DNA of 64,000 nucleotides from RGIG4079 sp045576735. GTDB lineage: Bacteria > Bacteroidota > Bacteroidia > Bacteroidales > Muribaculaceae. The stretch spans positions 53,287 through 117,286 of the forward strand of contig JAZNGZ010000055.1 in the NCBI GenBank assembly GCA_045576735.1. The letters run 5' to 3'. A program made the translations under genes and the position numbers. Shown here one piece after another: positions 7,292 to 17,569 of the stretch; within the stretch, counting starts at the first letter, position 1; each line of letters opens with the position of its first letter. Below the pieces are notes generated by a model, which saw only the letters and a list, made by a program, of their open reading frames with translations, did not search any database and was not told the origin of the DNA.

Positions 7292-9838
7292 TTATTCTTG
7301 ATTTTCTTGTTGATTATCCTCTTGAGATTCAACATTTCCTTCTTCGATTGAGTTTTCAATAACTTCGCCATCTATTTGTTCAACATCTTCCTCTGGGTCA
7401 GTATCAACACAGCATACCGATGCAATAGAATCATTTCTCTTTTCGAGATTGATAACCCTCACACCTTGCGTAGCACGTCCCATCACGCGGAAGTCTGCTA
7501 CATGAATACGAAGGGTTATTCCCGACTTATTAATGATCACCAAGTCATTTTCATCGTTAACACTCTTAATCGCAACAAGAGCTCCTGTCTTATCGGTGAC
7601 ATTCATTGTTTTAACACCTTTACCACCACGATTTGTGATACGATAGTCTTCAAGAAGTGAGCGTTTGCCATAGCCGTTTTCAGAAAGAACCATTACATTA
7701 TTTTCTGAATCGGCATTCATACAAATCATTCCAACAACCTCATCTTCATCTCCATCAAGAGTCATACCTCGAACTCCAGTTGACATACGTCCCATTTCGC
7801 GCACTTTGCTTTCATGGAAGCGAATTGCACGGCCATTGCGATTTGCAATAAGTATTTCTGAATTACCATCGGTCAATTCAACTTGCAACAATTGGTCGTC
7901 TTCTCGAATGATAATGGCATTTACACCATTAGCACGAGGACGCGAATAAGCTTCTAATCTAGTTTTCTTAATTACACCATTCTTAGTGCAGAAAATGAGG
8001 TTATGACTATTAACAAACTCACTATCTCCAAGACCTTTTATGCGAATAAATGCTTTAACAGCATCATCAGGCTCAATATTAAGCAAGTTTTGAATAGCTC
8101 GTCCTTTTGAATTTTTGGTTCCTTCAGGAATGTCATACACCTTCAACCAATAGCATCTACCCTTTTGCGTAAAGAACAACATGTAATTATGCATTGATGC
8201 CGGATAGATATATTCGATAAAGTCTTCATCGCGAGTATCACTACCTTTAGCACCTACTCCTCCACGATTTTGCGCACGGAATTCGGTTAAAGCAGTGCGT
8301 TTAATATATCCTAAGTGAGATATAGTAATAATCATTTCATCGTCGGCATAGAAATCTTCAGCATTGAAGTCTCCTGCAGTATAATCAATTTCAGTACGGC
8401 GTTCATCTCCATACTTATCACGAATTTCTATTAATTCCTCTTTGATAAGATTACGACAAACGACGTCATTATTAAGAATTTCTTCTAAATGTGCAATAAG
8501 TTGCAACAACTCTTCATATGCTTGAGTAAGTTTGTCTTGTTCAAGACCGGTGAGTTGTTTCAAACGCATTTCCACAATCGCAGTAGTTTGAGCATCGGTC
8601 AATTCAAAGCGTTCACTCAATCTTGCTTTTGCTTCTTCAGTGTTGGCTGACGAACGTATGATATGAATTACTTCATCAATATTTTGAGAAGCGATAATCA
8701 AACCTTGTAAAATATGAGCTTTTTCTTGCGCTTTGCCCAACTGGAATTTTGTGCGACGAATCACCACTTCATGACGGTGATCAACAAACGATTGCAACAA
8801 TTCCTTTAAATTCAACAATTTTGGACGACCATTTACCAAGGCCACATTATTCACACTGAATGACGCTTGCATTTGAGTCATCTTATACAACTTATTAAGC
8901 ACCACATTAGCATTTGCATCACTCTTTAGACGTATAACAATGCGCATACCTTTGTAGTTACTTTCATCGTTCAAGTCAGCAATTCCTTCTATTTTCTTCT
9001 CATTGACAAGTTCGGCTATGTACTTAATCAATTCAGCCTTGTTTACATTATAAGGAATCTCTGTAACGATAATATCTTCATGATTGGCATCACTTTCAAT
9101 TTCAGCTTTTGCTCTAATCAAAATTCGGCCACGGCCTGTTTCAAATGCATCCTTAACCCCATTATATCCATATATAATACCTCCGGTTGGGAAGTCGGGG
9201 GCCTTAATATATTGCATTAGCTCCGCAATAGTCAATTCGGGATTATCAACCAACGCAACACAAGCATTAATTGATTCAGTGAGGTTATGAGGAGGCATAT
9301 TGGTAGCCATCCCCACAGCAATACCCGATGCACCATTTACCAATAAGTTAGGAAAACGTGTTGGCAACACTGTTGGTTCTTTACGAGAGTTATCATAGTT
9401 GGGTTGAAAATCCACAGTATCAGCTTCAATATCTTGAAGCATTTCTTCACCTATACGATCAAGGCGCACCTCGGTGTAACGCATTGCCGCTGCACTATCG
9501 CCATCGACCGACCCAAAGTTCCCATGACCATCAACTAGTGTATAACGAAGAGCCCATGGCTGAGCCAATCTAACCACTGTCCCATAAATAGATGAGTCTC
9601 CATGTGGGTGATATTTACCCATAACCTCTCCCACGCAGTTTGCCGACTTTTTGTGAGGATGGTCTGAGGTATTACCCATTTCATTCATTCCATAAAGCAC
9701 TCTTCGATGCACTGGCTTCAAACCATCTCTAACATCAGGGAGCGCACGCGACACAATAACCGACATCGAATAGTCGATATATGCCGACTTCATTTCGCTT
9801 TCGATATTGATCTTTAATATTCGATCTTGTTCCAACAT
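7292..9838 (-). CDS. gyrA: DNA gyrase subunit A
   Basis: 848 residues. The winged-helix/tower breakage-reunion domain comes first, with catalytic Tyr121 in AAAMRYTEVRL. A six-bladed C-terminal beta-pinwheel follows, and its gyrase-specific GyrA-box-like motif (QNRGGVGAKG, about residue 530) argues against ParC. The acidic tail (DTDPEEDVEQIDGEVIE) is typical of Bacteroidetes. With GyrB it introduces negative supercoils using ATP. In the quinolone-resistance region the residue equivalent to E. coli Ser83 is Ser (Ser82), and the residue equivalent to Asp87 is Gly (Gly86). It is divergent from clpC. Confidence 0.97.
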   Translation of the reverse strand: MLEQDRILKINIESEMKSAYIDYSMSVIVSRALPDVRDGLKPVHRRVLYGMNEMGNTSDHPHKKSANCVGEVMGKYHPHGDSSIYGTVVRLAQPWALRYTLVDGHGNFGSVDGDSAAAMRYTEVRLDRIGEEMLQDIEADTVDFQPNYDNSRKEPTVLPTRFPNLLVNGASGIAVGMATNMPPHNLTESINACVALVDNPELTIAELMQYIKAPDFPTGGIIYGYNGVKDAFETGRGRILIRAKAEIESDANHEDIIVTEIPYNVNKAELIKYIAELVNEKKIEGIADLNDESNYKGMRIVIRLKSDANANVVLNKLYKMTQMQASFSVNNVALVNGRPKLLNLKELLQSFVDHRHEVVIRRTKFQLGKAQEKAHILQGLIIASQNIDEVIHIIRSSANTEEAKARLSERFELTDAQTTAIVEMRLKQLTGLEQDKLTQAYEELLQLIAHLEEILNNDVVCRNLIKEELIEIRDKYGDERRTEIDYTAGDFNAEDFYADDEMIITISHLGYIKRTALTEFRAQNRGGVGAKGSDTRDEDFIEYIYPASMHNYMLFFTQKGRCYWLKVYDIPEGTKNSKGRAIQNLLNIEPDDAVKAFIRIKGLGDSEFVNSHNLIFCTKNGVIKKTRLEAYSRPRANGVNAIIIREDDQLLQVELTDGNSEILIANRNGRAIRFHESKVREMGRMSTGVRGMTLDGDEDEVVGMICMNADSENNVMVLSENGYGKRSLLEDYRITNRGGKGVKTMNVTDKTGALVAIKSVNDENDLVIINKSGITLRIHVADFRVMGRATQGVRVINLEKRNDSIASVCCVDTDPEEDVEQIDGEVIENSIEEGNVESQEDNQQENQE

Positions 9839-9927
9839 TTTGTTATAATGATATGTTAATTAGTCAGTTTTTACCTATTAGACCCCAATGAGCCCCATTC
9901 GGTTTAATATACATTTAAATAATCATA

Positions 9928-9935
9928 CAAAGATA
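9928..9935 (-). promoter_or_regulatory. -7 box for gyrA
   Basis: TATCTTTG on the minus strand lies about 90 nt upstream of the gyrA ATG. The spacer 9839-10089 also holds the divergent clpC promoter and a C6 run (9966-9971). Confidence 0.55.
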
Positions 9936-10019
9936 CAAAAAAATCAGCAAAGAAGGAAAATTTATCCCCCCGTTTTGTTTTTTTAATTTAACTTTTAATT
10001 CTATTATAATTTCAGTTGT

Positions 10020-10027
10020 TATCTTTG
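10020..10027 (+). promoter_or_regulatory. -7 box for clpC
   Basis: TATCTTTG lies 62 nt upstream of the clpC ATG, in a leader with no obvious heat-shock operator. Confidence 0.55.
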
Positions 10028-10089
10028 GCACAATAATTGCACCTAAGCTAACAAGACATAAATAATTTAACCGCGACAAATTTAAATTT

Positions 10090-12654
10090 ATGGACATTCT
10101 ATTTTCCGATAAATATAAATCAGTGCTTGAAAAAAGCCGGCTCGAAGCAATTAGACACCGAAGTCCCGAAATAAAGCCTGAACACCTTCTTCTAGCACTT
10201 ACCGAAGAGGTCGATGGAAAACCGTTTCAATTGATGGTCGTAACCACTGATGACACATCGGTGTATCAATTAAGAAATACACTTGACAACAACATTTTCG
10301 AAAAAGATACAACCAATTTCAACCCCGACAACATCACTGCCAATTCCCTTACTGAAAGGATAATTAAGCTAAGTGCGCTTGAGGCGCGAATGTTAAAAAG
10401 CAACATTGTTGATGTGGAACATCTATTATTGGCCTTATTCCACAATAATGAAGTACAAAACATGGATTTTATGAAAGGATTTTTCAACGCTGGAATTAAT
10501 TACGAGAGCCTATATGCTCAATTAAAAATAGCTTCTCAATCCCCTTCATTTGGAGCAGGATTTGCCGAAGACGACGAAATTGACGACGATTTATCGTCAA
10601 ACGATGAATACTCAGAGTCCTCACAAACACAATCTCATTCTAAGCAGGGCAAATCAAACCCTAAAAAAGGCAATGACACCCCTATGCTCGACAAATTTGG
10701 CATTGACATGACACGTGCCGCTGAAGAAAGTCGGCTCGACCCTGTTATAGGACGTGAAATTGAAATTGAACGCATTGCTCAAATACTTAGTCGCAGAAAG
10801 AAAAACAATCCCGTTTTAATTGGAGAACCCGGAGTGGGCAAATCGGCTATTGTTGAAGGATTGGCATTAAGAATTACACAACGCAAAGTATCTCGATTAC
10901 TTTTCGACAAGAGGGTTATTGCACTCGACATGGCTTCAATAGTTGCCGGCACTAAATATCGTGGCCAATTTGAAGAACGCATCAAAGCCATTCTTGACGA
11001 ACTCTCAAAGAACAAAGACATTATATTGTTTATCGACGAGTTACACACCATAGTGGGAGCCGGGAACGCACAAGGCACCATGGATGCCGCAAACATGCTA
11101 AAGCCCGCACTCGCGCGTGGCGAGATACAATGCATCGGAGCAACCACCCTTGATGAGTATCGCAAAAACATCGAAAAAGACGGAGCATTAGAACGTCGCT
11201 TCCAAAAAGTGATGGTTGAGCCCACATCTCCCGAAGAAACATTACAAATCCTCAACAACATTAAAGACAAATATGAGGATCACCACAATGTCAACTTCAC
11301 ACCCGAAGCCCTTGACGCATGTGTAAAACTCACCCAACGTTATGTGAGCGATCGCAACTTCCCCGACAAGGCTATAGACGCGCTCGATGAAGCCGGCTCA
11401 AGAGTTCACATAACAAACATCAATGCTCCTAAAGAGATTGAAGACCTCGAAGAAGCAATAAATGAAGCCGCCCAAAACAAACTTAAAGCTGCTCAAGCTC
11501 AAAATTTTGAAAGCGCAGCATCATTCCGCGACAAAGAGCATAAGCTAAGAGATCAACTCGAAGAAGCTAAACGCAAATGGGAAGAGAAACTAAATAGCGA
11601 ACGAGAAACTGTTGATGAAGACAAGGTAGCAGAAGTTGTTGCCATGATGACCGGCGTACCGGTTCAACGAGTTGCTCAAGCTGAAGGCAAACGACTTCTC
11701 GAAATGGCTCCAATCTTAAAAAAAGAAATCATCGGGCAAGACCAGGCTATCGAGAAGATTGTCAAGGCTATACAACGCAATCGCATTGGATTAAAAGACC
11801 CGAACAAACCCATTGGGACATTCATGTTTCTTGGTCCGACTGGTGTTGGCAAAACACATTTGGCAAAAAAACTCGCAGAATATTTATTTGACTCAGCCGA
11901 CACCCTTATTAGAGTGGACATGAGTGAATTCATGGAAAAATTCACTGTATCACGTCTCGTTGGAGCCCCTCCGGGATATGTTGGGTATGAAGAAGGAGGA
12001 CAGTTGACCGAAAAAGTTCGCCGCCGCCCATATTCAGTTGTACTTCTTGATGAAATTGAAAAAGCTCATCCCGATGTGTTCAACATTTTATTGCAAGTGA
12101 TGGACGAAGGTAGACTCACCGACAGCCTTGGCCGAAAAGTTGACTTTAAGAACACTATCATTATAATGACTTCAAATATTGGGACTCGTCAGCTAAAAGA
12201 TTTTGGGTCGGGGGTTGGATTCAAAACACAAACTATCGACAAAGAATACACCCACGGAGTGTTGCAGAAAGCACTCAACAAAGCTTTCTCTCCCGAGTTT
12301 TTAAATCGTATTGACGACATCGTAATGTTTGACGCACTTGATAAAGACGCAATATTCAAGATTATTGACATCGAATTAAGCGGATTCCTAAGCCGTGTTG
12401 ATACATTAGGATTCAAACTTAACATCACAGAAGACGCCAAAACATTTATCGCAGAAAAGGGTTATGACGCACAATATGGCGCTCGTCCTCTTAAACGTGC
12501 AATTCAAAAATATCTTGAAGATGAATTGGCTGAATTAATCATTAGCGAATCAATAATACCGGGCGACACCATAAACATCGACTACGACAAAGATAATGAC
12601 AAAATTTCCACTTCAATCACACATCCAACAAACAACGATGTCCCTATGGAGTAA
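10090..12654 (+). CDS. clpC: ClpC-type ATP-dependent Clp protease ATP-binding subunit
   Basis: 854 residues of the Hsp100/ClpC class. An N-terminal Clp-N repeat pair (about 5-145) and an acidic Ser-rich linker (160-195) precede AAA+ module 1, with Walker A GEPGVGKS at 245-252. A coiled middle domain follows (about 440-520), then AAA+ module 2 with Walker A GPTGVGKT at about 581-588. It unfolds substrates and threads them into ClpP. The clpP gene is not in the window. htpG, another chaperone, lies next downstream behind a terminator. Confidence 0.95.
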   Translation: MDILFSDKYKSVLEKSRLEAIRHRSPEIKPEHLLLALTEEVDGKPFQLMVVTTDDTSVYQLRNTLDNNIFEKDTTNFNPDNITANSLTERIIKLSALEARMLKSNIVDVEHLLLALFHNNEVQNMDFMKGFFNAGINYESLYAQLKIASQSPSFGAGFAEDDEIDDDLSSNDEYSESSQTQSHSKQGKSNPKKGNDTPMLDKFGIDMTRAAEESRLDPVIGREIEIERIAQILSRRKKNNPVLIGEPGVGKSAIVEGLALRITQRKVSRLLFDKRVIALDMASIVAGTKYRGQFEERIKAILDELSKNKDIILFIDELHTIVGAGNAQGTMDAANMLKPALARGEIQCIGATTLDEYRKNIEKDGALERRFQKVMVEPTSPEETLQILNNIKDKYEDHHNVNFTPEALDACVKLTQRYVSDRNFPDKAIDALDEAGSRVHITNINAPKEIEDLEEAINEAAQNKLKAAQAQNFESAASFRDKEHKLRDQLEEAKRKWEEKLNSERETVDEDKVAEVVAMMTGVPVQRVAQAEGKRLLEMAPILKKEIIGQDQAIEKIVKAIQRNRIGLKDPNKPIGTFMFLGPTGVGKTHLAKKLAEYLFDSADTLIRVDMSEFMEKFTVSRLVGAPPGYVGYEEGGQLTEKVRRRPYSVVLLDEIEKAHPDVFNILLQVMDEGRLTDSLGRKVDFKNTIIIMTSNIGTRQLKDFGSGVGFKTQTIDKEYTHGVLQKALNKAFSPEFLNRIDDIVMFDALDKDAIFKIIDIELSGFLSRVDTLGFKLNITEDAKTFIAEKGYDAQYGARPLKRAIQKYLEDELAELIISESIIPGDTINIDYDKDNDKISTSITHPTNNDVPME

Positions 12655-12675
12655 AAATTGTCAGCATATCTCAGA

Positions 12676-12711
12676 AAAAATGTCACAATAACCATTGTGG
12701 CATTTTTTTTG
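12676..12711 (+). terminator. Intrinsic terminator after clpC
   Basis: A 10-bp stem (12680-12689 with 12694-12703, one G:U pair) with a short loop is followed by T8. It separates clpC from htpG. Confidence 0.8.
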
Positions 12712-12763
12712 TTATATATACCAATGTTTCAAATTAGATATTAACTTTATAAATATATTAAAC

Positions 12764-14806
12764 ATGAAAAAAGGTAATATAGGTGTAACCACCGAAAACA
12801 TTTTCCCTGTCATTAAAAAGTTTCTTTATAGCGACCACGAAATATTCCTTCGCGAACTAGTGTCAAATGCTATTGATGCCACACAAAAGCTAAAAACGCT
12901 CTCATCATGTGGCGACTACAAAGGTGAACTTGGCGAACTCAACGTAAAAGTTTCGATTGACAAAGACAAAGGCACTCTCACTGTCAGCGACTGCGGTATA
13001 GGTATGACTGCCGAAGATATTGATAAATACATTAACCAAATTGCATTCTCAGGAGCCGAAGAATTTCTTGAAAAATATAAAGAGAATGCCAATTCAATCA
13101 TTGGGCACTTCGGTCTAGGTTTCTACTCTGCTTTTATGGTTGCAAAAAAAGTTGAAATACACTCTTTATCATACAAAGATGGTGCTAAAGCTGTAAAATG
13201 GGAATGCGACGGTTCGCCTGAATACTCAATGACCGAAATAGATAAAACCTCACGCGGTACTGACATCATTTTATACATTGACTATGAGAACAAAGATTTC
13301 CTCGAACAAGCACGCATCGACACTCTATTAAAAAAATACTGTCGTTTCCTTCCAATCCCTGTAATATCGGGCAAAGAACAAGAATGGAAAGATGGTAAAT
13401 ATGTCGATACCGATAAAGATAAAATAATCAACGAAACAGCGCCCGCTTGGATGAAAAAACCATCGGAACTAAAAGATGAGGACTATCTTAACTTCTATCA
13501 TGAGCTATACCCAGGGCAAGACGACCCTCTATTCTGGATACACTTAAATGTTGATTATCCTTTCACCCTAACCGGGATTTTATATTTCCCTAAAATAAAA
13601 AACAACTTCGATATTAACAAAAATCGCATTCAATTATATTGCAACCAAGTTTTTGTTACCGACTCCGTTGAAGGTGTAGTCCCTGAATTTTTAATGCTAC
13701 TACAAGGAGTTATCGACTCTCCCGATATACCTCTTAATGTTTCACGTTCATATCTTCAAAGTGATGCTGCTGTTAAAAAAATATCTACATATATCACTAA
13801 GAAAGTATCATCACGACTTGAGGAAATCTTTAAATCCGACCGTACCGAATATGAAAAGAAATGGGATGACATCAAGATTTTCATTGAATACGGTATGCTT
13901 AGCAATGAAAAATTCCGCGATGCAGGCAAAAAGTTCACATTGTTAAAAGACACCGACGGCAAATATTACACTCTTGAAGAGTATAAACAACTTATCGAAG
14001 CATCACAAACCGATAAAGATGGAAATCTCATCCATCTATACACTACCGATGAAGTTGAGCAATACACTTATATCAATGCCGCAACTCAAAAAGGATATAA
14101 TGTATTGTTAATGGATGGTCAACTCGACAACCATTTTATCGGTTTATTAGAACAACAAATTGAAAAATCTCAATTTGTACGTGTTGACAGCGATGTAATA
14201 GACAACCTCATTCGCAAAGAAAACAAAAAAGAGGTATTGCTCACAACTGCACAACGCAACATGTTAACAGGAATGTTTAACTCTCAACTTCCTACAATCG
14301 AAAAAGCAAACTTCTTAGTAACATTTGAAGCTATGAGTGAGAATGATGCTCCTATCGTAATAACACAAAACGAGTATATGCGTCGCATGAAAGAAATGGC
14401 AGCATTCCAACCCGGGATGGATTTCTATGGCGAAATGCCCGATAGCTACAATATCATCATCAACACTGAGCATCCACTCATCGCCAAAATCCGCAAAAAT
14501 GCCGATGCAGAAATTGCGTCAAAATTATCGCCTATTACGCAATCAATCGACGAAAACAACGCTAAAATCACAGCAATACGCGATACAAACAAAGACAAAT
14601 CATTAAGCGATGAAGACAATGCAACCATTTCAGCACTAGAAGATGCCGTAAAAGTTTTACGCGATGATGAAAGCAAAATAACATCGGAATATGCAGCCAC
14701 TCAACCTGTGGTAAAACAACTTATCGACCTTGCCCTACTCGGCAATGGGTTACTCAAAGGAGAGGCTCTTAATTCATTCATCAGCCGTTCTGTTTCATTG
14801 TTATAA
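12764..14806 (+). CDS. htpG: Molecular chaperone HtpG (Hsp90 family)
   Basis: 680 residues from the ATG at 12764. An earlier in-frame Met at 12695 is rejected because it lies inside the clpC terminator. The N-terminal GHKL ATPase shows FLRELVSNAIDA, DCGIGM and IGHFGLGFYSAF, followed by the middle domain (WIHLNVDYPFTLTGILYFP, NRIQLYCNQVFV, SDIPLNVSRSYLQ-like region) and the C-terminal dimerisation part. Hsp90s remodel client proteins with ATP in the cytoplasm. It is probably transcribed alone, with an inverted repeat after the stop. Confidence 0.96.
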   Translation: MKKGNIGVTTENIFPVIKKFLYSDHEIFLRELVSNAIDATQKLKTLSSCGDYKGELGELNVKVSIDKDKGTLTVSDCGIGMTAEDIDKYINQIAFSGAEEFLEKYKENANSIIGHFGLGFYSAFMVAKKVEIHSLSYKDGAKAVKWECDGSPEYSMTEIDKTSRGTDIILYIDYENKDFLEQARIDTLLKKYCRFLPIPVISGKEQEWKDGKYVDTDKDKIINETAPAWMKKPSELKDEDYLNFYHELYPGQDDPLFWIHLNVDYPFTLTGILYFPKIKNNFDINKNRIQLYCNQVFVTDSVEGVVPEFLMLLQGVIDSPDIPLNVSRSYLQSDAAVKKISTYITKKVSSRLEEIFKSDRTEYEKKWDDIKIFIEYGMLSNEKFRDAGKKFTLLKDTDGKYYTLEEYKQLIEASQTDKDGNLIHLYTTDEVEQYTYINAATQKGYNVLLMDGQLDNHFIGLLEQQIEKSQFVRVDSDVIDNLIRKENKKEVLLTTAQRNMLTGMFNSQLPTIEKANFLVTFEAMSENDAPIVITQNEYMRRMKEMAAFQPGMDFYGEMPDSYNIIINTEHPLIAKIRKNADAEIASKLSPITQSIDENNAKITAIRDTNKDKSLSDEDNATISALEDAVKVLRDDESKITSEYAATQPVVKQLIDLALLGNGLLKGEALNSFISRSVSLL

Positions 14807-14833
14807 AAACGCTAAAATAGACCTATTATAAAT

Positions 14834-14866
14834 GATGGCGGGAAATTTCAACAACTTCCCGCCATC
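14834..14866. terminator. GC-rich hairpin after htpG
   Basis: An 11-bp perfect stem (14834-14844 with 14856-14866, GATGGCGGGAA type) lies 28 nt after the htpG stop. No T-run follows on the plus strand, so it may act as a weak or processing-type 3' end. It also lies close after the minus-strand gene 14895-15137. Confidence 0.55.
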
Positions 14867-14894
14867 GTTGGCTATATAATAGAGGATTGTGTGT

Positions 14895-15137
14895 TTACAC
14901 CGCCATCTGCGCTTGCACATGTGACTGTTTATACTTAACACTATCTTGTTGAATGTAAAATCTAATCACTGAATAGAGCATTGTTTGCAATGGGGTAAGT
15001 CCATCCTCCGGATTCACACCCATAATCATTTCGCTGATAAAAGCACTTGCCACTGCCACCCTTTCTTCTTCAGGAAGAGAATTAATGGTGTTAATTACAT
15101 GAGGAGTAATCACGATAGAGTCATTTAAAGTTTTCAT
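14895..15137 (-). CDS. Small hypothetical protein (80 aa)
   Basis: 80 residues from Met at 15137 (MKTLNDSIVITPHVINTINSLPEEERVAVASAF). The frame stays open upstream to 15266, but a -7 box at 15186-15194 places the transcription start inside that extension. It is predicted to be helical and soluble with no membrane segment or known motif. The AEEER-like acidic helix resembles small regulators of Bacteroidetes, but I do not recognise the family. Confidence 0.6.
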   Translation of the reverse strand: MKTLNDSIVITPHVINTINSLPEEERVAVASAFISEMIMGVNPEDGLTPLQTMLYSVIRFYIQQDSVKYKQSHVQAQMAV

Positions 15138-15185
15138 TGCAGTTATATTTTTTGTGGTTAATAATCTATTTGTTTTAATTACACT

Positions 15186-15194
15186 GCAAATATA
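15186..15194 (-). promoter_or_regulatory. -7 box for the 80-aa gene
   Basis: TATATTTGC on the minus strand lies about 50 nt upstream of the chosen start, and it fixes the start at 15137. Confidence 0.6.
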
Positions 15195-15403
15195 GCCACT
15201 TGCATGAGCAAACATCTTGCACATGCAAGCAAAAATATCTAAATTCAAGTAAATTTTATTGTTCATTTGTTATTTAAGTCAAACTTACTCGTTAAACACT
15301 CTTACATTATCTGTAGATATTTTGTAAATTAGAATTTTAGTATTATTTTTGAAGTATTATTAATTATCGTTGCACTATACTCACAACAAAAAACGTTCAG
15401 AAC

Positions 15404-15640
15404 ATGATGAATGATATAACCCAAGTTTTTAATTCATTATTAAAGCAATATGGAAGCATTGATATTGCTGAAAATGAATTTAAAAAAATGATAGTCGAAG
15501 ACGAGACACTTCGAGACGAATACGAAGAATGGTGTCATGTCGTTGGAAGTAGTGAAAAGAAAGGCTTCTTGGACTATTGCGAAGAATATAAACGCAATCA
15601 AGACTCAGTGTGGGAATCACTTAACGACTTCGACGAATAA
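15404..15640 (+). CDS. Small acidic conserved-looking hypothetical protein (78 aa)
   Basis: 78 residues, strongly acidic and helical (DIAENEFKKMIVEDETLRDEYEEWC), with no signal peptide or catalytic motif. Its stop is 2 nt before the agmatine deiminase ATG, so the two are almost certainly co-transcribed. A near-consensus -7 box (TATCGTTGC, 15365-15373) lies upstream. The function is unknown; a role linked to polyamine synthesis is only a guess from position. Confidence 0.7.
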   Translation: MMNDITQVFNSLLKQYGSIDIAENEFKKMIVEDETLRDEYEEWCHVVGSSEKKGFLDYCEEYKRNQDSVWESLNDFDE

Positions 15641-15642
15641 AT

Positions 15643-16674
15643 ATGCAACACAGAAATCTTCGATTTCCTGCCGAATGGGAATCAACCGGAGCTATATTGC
15701 TTTCATGGCCACATGTTGAAAGCGATTGGAATTACATGCTTGAAGAAGTTACCAATTGCTATATTAACATAGTAAAGGCTATAATTCAAGAGACCAATGT
15801 GATTATTGTGGCTCCTGACACATCTATTCCACAGCAATTATTAAAAGAATATGATCAAACTCTCATAACATATGTCGAAATTGATACTAACGATACTTGG
15901 GCGAGAGATTTCGGTGTAATCACAACCATCAATTCTGAAGGGAATTTTATACTCAACGATTTTCAATTTAATGGCTGGGGACTAAAGTTTGCGGCATGTA
16001 AAGACAATCTCATTACTCGCGAATTAATAAATAAAGGAATCATCAAAGGACTATATAATAATTGTATGGGGTTCACCCTTGAAGGTGGTGCAGTCGAAAG
16101 CGATGGAAAAGGTCTATTACTAACAACATCGGAATGCCTTTTATCGCCCAATCGCAATGGTGATTTATCAAAAATTGAAATCGAAAAACAATTATCAGCT
16201 ACATTTGGACTCAAAAAGATATTATGGCTCGACTATGGGTTTCTTGAAGGTGATGACACCGATAGCCACATCGATACCTTAGCTCGAATTGCTCCAAACA
16301 ATACTATCGTTTATGTAGGAACATCTAATACTTCCGACATTCATTACGACGCACTTCTATCGATGAAACATCAACTCGAAAACTTCACCTCTATCGACAA
16401 CGAGCCGTTTAACCTCATAGAATTACCTTTACCCCACCCTATTTATGATGAAGACGGCATGAGGCTACCTGCCACATATGCCAACTTCCTCATAATGAAG
16501 AAAAGTGTCATTCTACCTATTTACAATCAACCCGAAAACGATCCGTTAGCGGTCGAATTAATGCAAAAGGCATTTCCAAATCACAAAATAATAACTGTTG
16601 ATTGCAACGCATTGATAAAGCAACATGGCTCGCTTCACTGCGTTACAATGCAACTACCTAAAGAAATTTTATAA
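15643..16674 (+). CDS. aguA: Agmatine deiminase
   Basis: 343 residues of the peptidyl-arginine-deiminase fold. Conserved elements are FPAEWESTGAILLSWPH at the N-terminus, NDTWARDFG, GGAVESDGKG, DDTDSHIDTLARI and the nucleophile Cys333 in HGSLHCVTMQ. The enzyme converts agmatine to N-carbamoylputrescine and ammonia. The next gene encodes N-carbamoylputrescine amidase, so the pair forms the arginine-derived route to putrescine, feeding polyamine synthesis. Confidence 0.95.
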   Translation: MQHRNLRFPAEWESTGAILLSWPHVESDWNYMLEEVTNCYINIVKAIIQETNVIIVAPDTSIPQQLLKEYDQTLITYVEIDTNDTWARDFGVITTINSEGNFILNDFQFNGWGLKFAACKDNLITRELINKGIIKGLYNNCMGFTLEGGAVESDGKGLLLTTSECLLSPNRNGDLSKIEIEKQLSATFGLKKILWLDYGFLEGDDTDSHIDTLARIAPNNTIVYVGTSNTSDIHYDALLSMKHQLENFTSIDNEPFNLIELPLPHPIYDEDGMRLPATYANFLIMKKSVILPIYNQPENDPLAVELMQKAFPNHKIITVDCNALIKQHGSLHCVTMQLPKEIL

Positions 16675-16678
16675 CAAT

Positions 16679-17569
16679 ATGAGCAATCGCATATTACGCA
16701 CCGGGATAATCCAGCAACACAACACTGCCGACATCACCGACAATCGCAACCGAATAGCACAAAAAATTAAAGAACTCGCTGCAAATGGCGCAGAACTAAT
16801 TGTGAACCAAGAGCTTCACGATTCTCTATACTTTTGCCAAGTTGAAGCAACCGATAATTGCGACTTTGCAGTTGCAATACCTTCGGAAACAACCGATTTT
16901 TATTCTACCCTCGCCAAAGAACTCAACGTTGTAATTGTAACATCATTATTTGAACGAAGAGCTCCCGGATTATATCATAACACCGCTGTCGTTTTTGAAA
17001 AAGATGGTTCTATCGCAGGCAAATACCGCAAAATGCACATTCCCGATGACCCGGCCTATTATGAAAAATTCTATTTCACCCCGGGTGATTTAGGATTTGA
17101 ACCAATCAACACATCAGTTGGTCGACTTGGTGTTTTGGTATGTTGGGACCAATGGTATCCCGAAGCCGCTCGCTTAATGGCTCTTCGTGGTGCTGAAATT
17201 TTGATTTATCCCACAGCAATTGGATGGGAAAGCAGCGACACCCCCGATGAACAATCGCGCCAACGCGAAGCATGGATAACAATTCAACGCGCACATGCTG
17301 TAGCAAATGGGCTACCGGTTGTATCGGTTAATCGCGTTGGGCATGAACCCGACCCCTCGGGATGCACAAACGGAATACAATTTTGGGGAAGCAGTTTTGT
17401 TGCAGGGCCTCAAGGAGAATTCTTATTTAACTCCCCTACCGACTCTGAAATCACTGCCGTAATAGACATAGACATGACGCGTTCCGAAAACGTGCGTCGT
17501 TGGTGGCCATTTCTGCGCGACCGTCGCATAGACGCCTACTCAGGCTTAACCTCTCGATTTCTCGATTAA
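16679..17569 (+). CDS. aguB: N-carbamoylputrescine amidase
   Basis: 296 residues from the ATG at 16679, 4 nt after the aguA stop. The upstream in-frame extension lies inside aguA. It is a nitrilase-superfamily enzyme with the Glu-Lys-Cys triad at Glu45 (NQELHDS), Lys118 (GKYRKMH) and Cys155 (LVCWDQWYPEAA). It hydrolyses N-carbamoylputrescine to putrescine, CO2 and ammonia, the step after aguA. Its 3' end overlaps by 4 nt that of the convergent minus-strand gene. Confidence 0.95.
   Translation: MSNRILRTGIIQQHNTADITDNRNRIAQKIKELAANGAELIVNQELHDSLYFCQVEATDNCDFAVAIPSETTDFYSTLAKELNVVIVTSLFERRAPGLYHNTAVVFEKDGSIAGKYRKMHIPDDPAYYEKFYFTPGDLGFEPINTSVGRLGVLVCWDQWYPEAARLMALRGAEILIYPTAIGWESSDTPDEQSRQREAWITIQRAHAVANGLPVVSVNRVGHEPDPSGCTNGIQFWGSSFVAGPQGEFLFNSPTDSEITAVIDIDMTRSENVRRWWPFLRDRRIDAYSGLTSRFLD

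Noticed and set aside
9915..10097. 60-residue minus-strand frame between gyrA and clpC
   Set aside because: Composition is AT-driven, it overlaps both promoters, and it has no recognisable motif.
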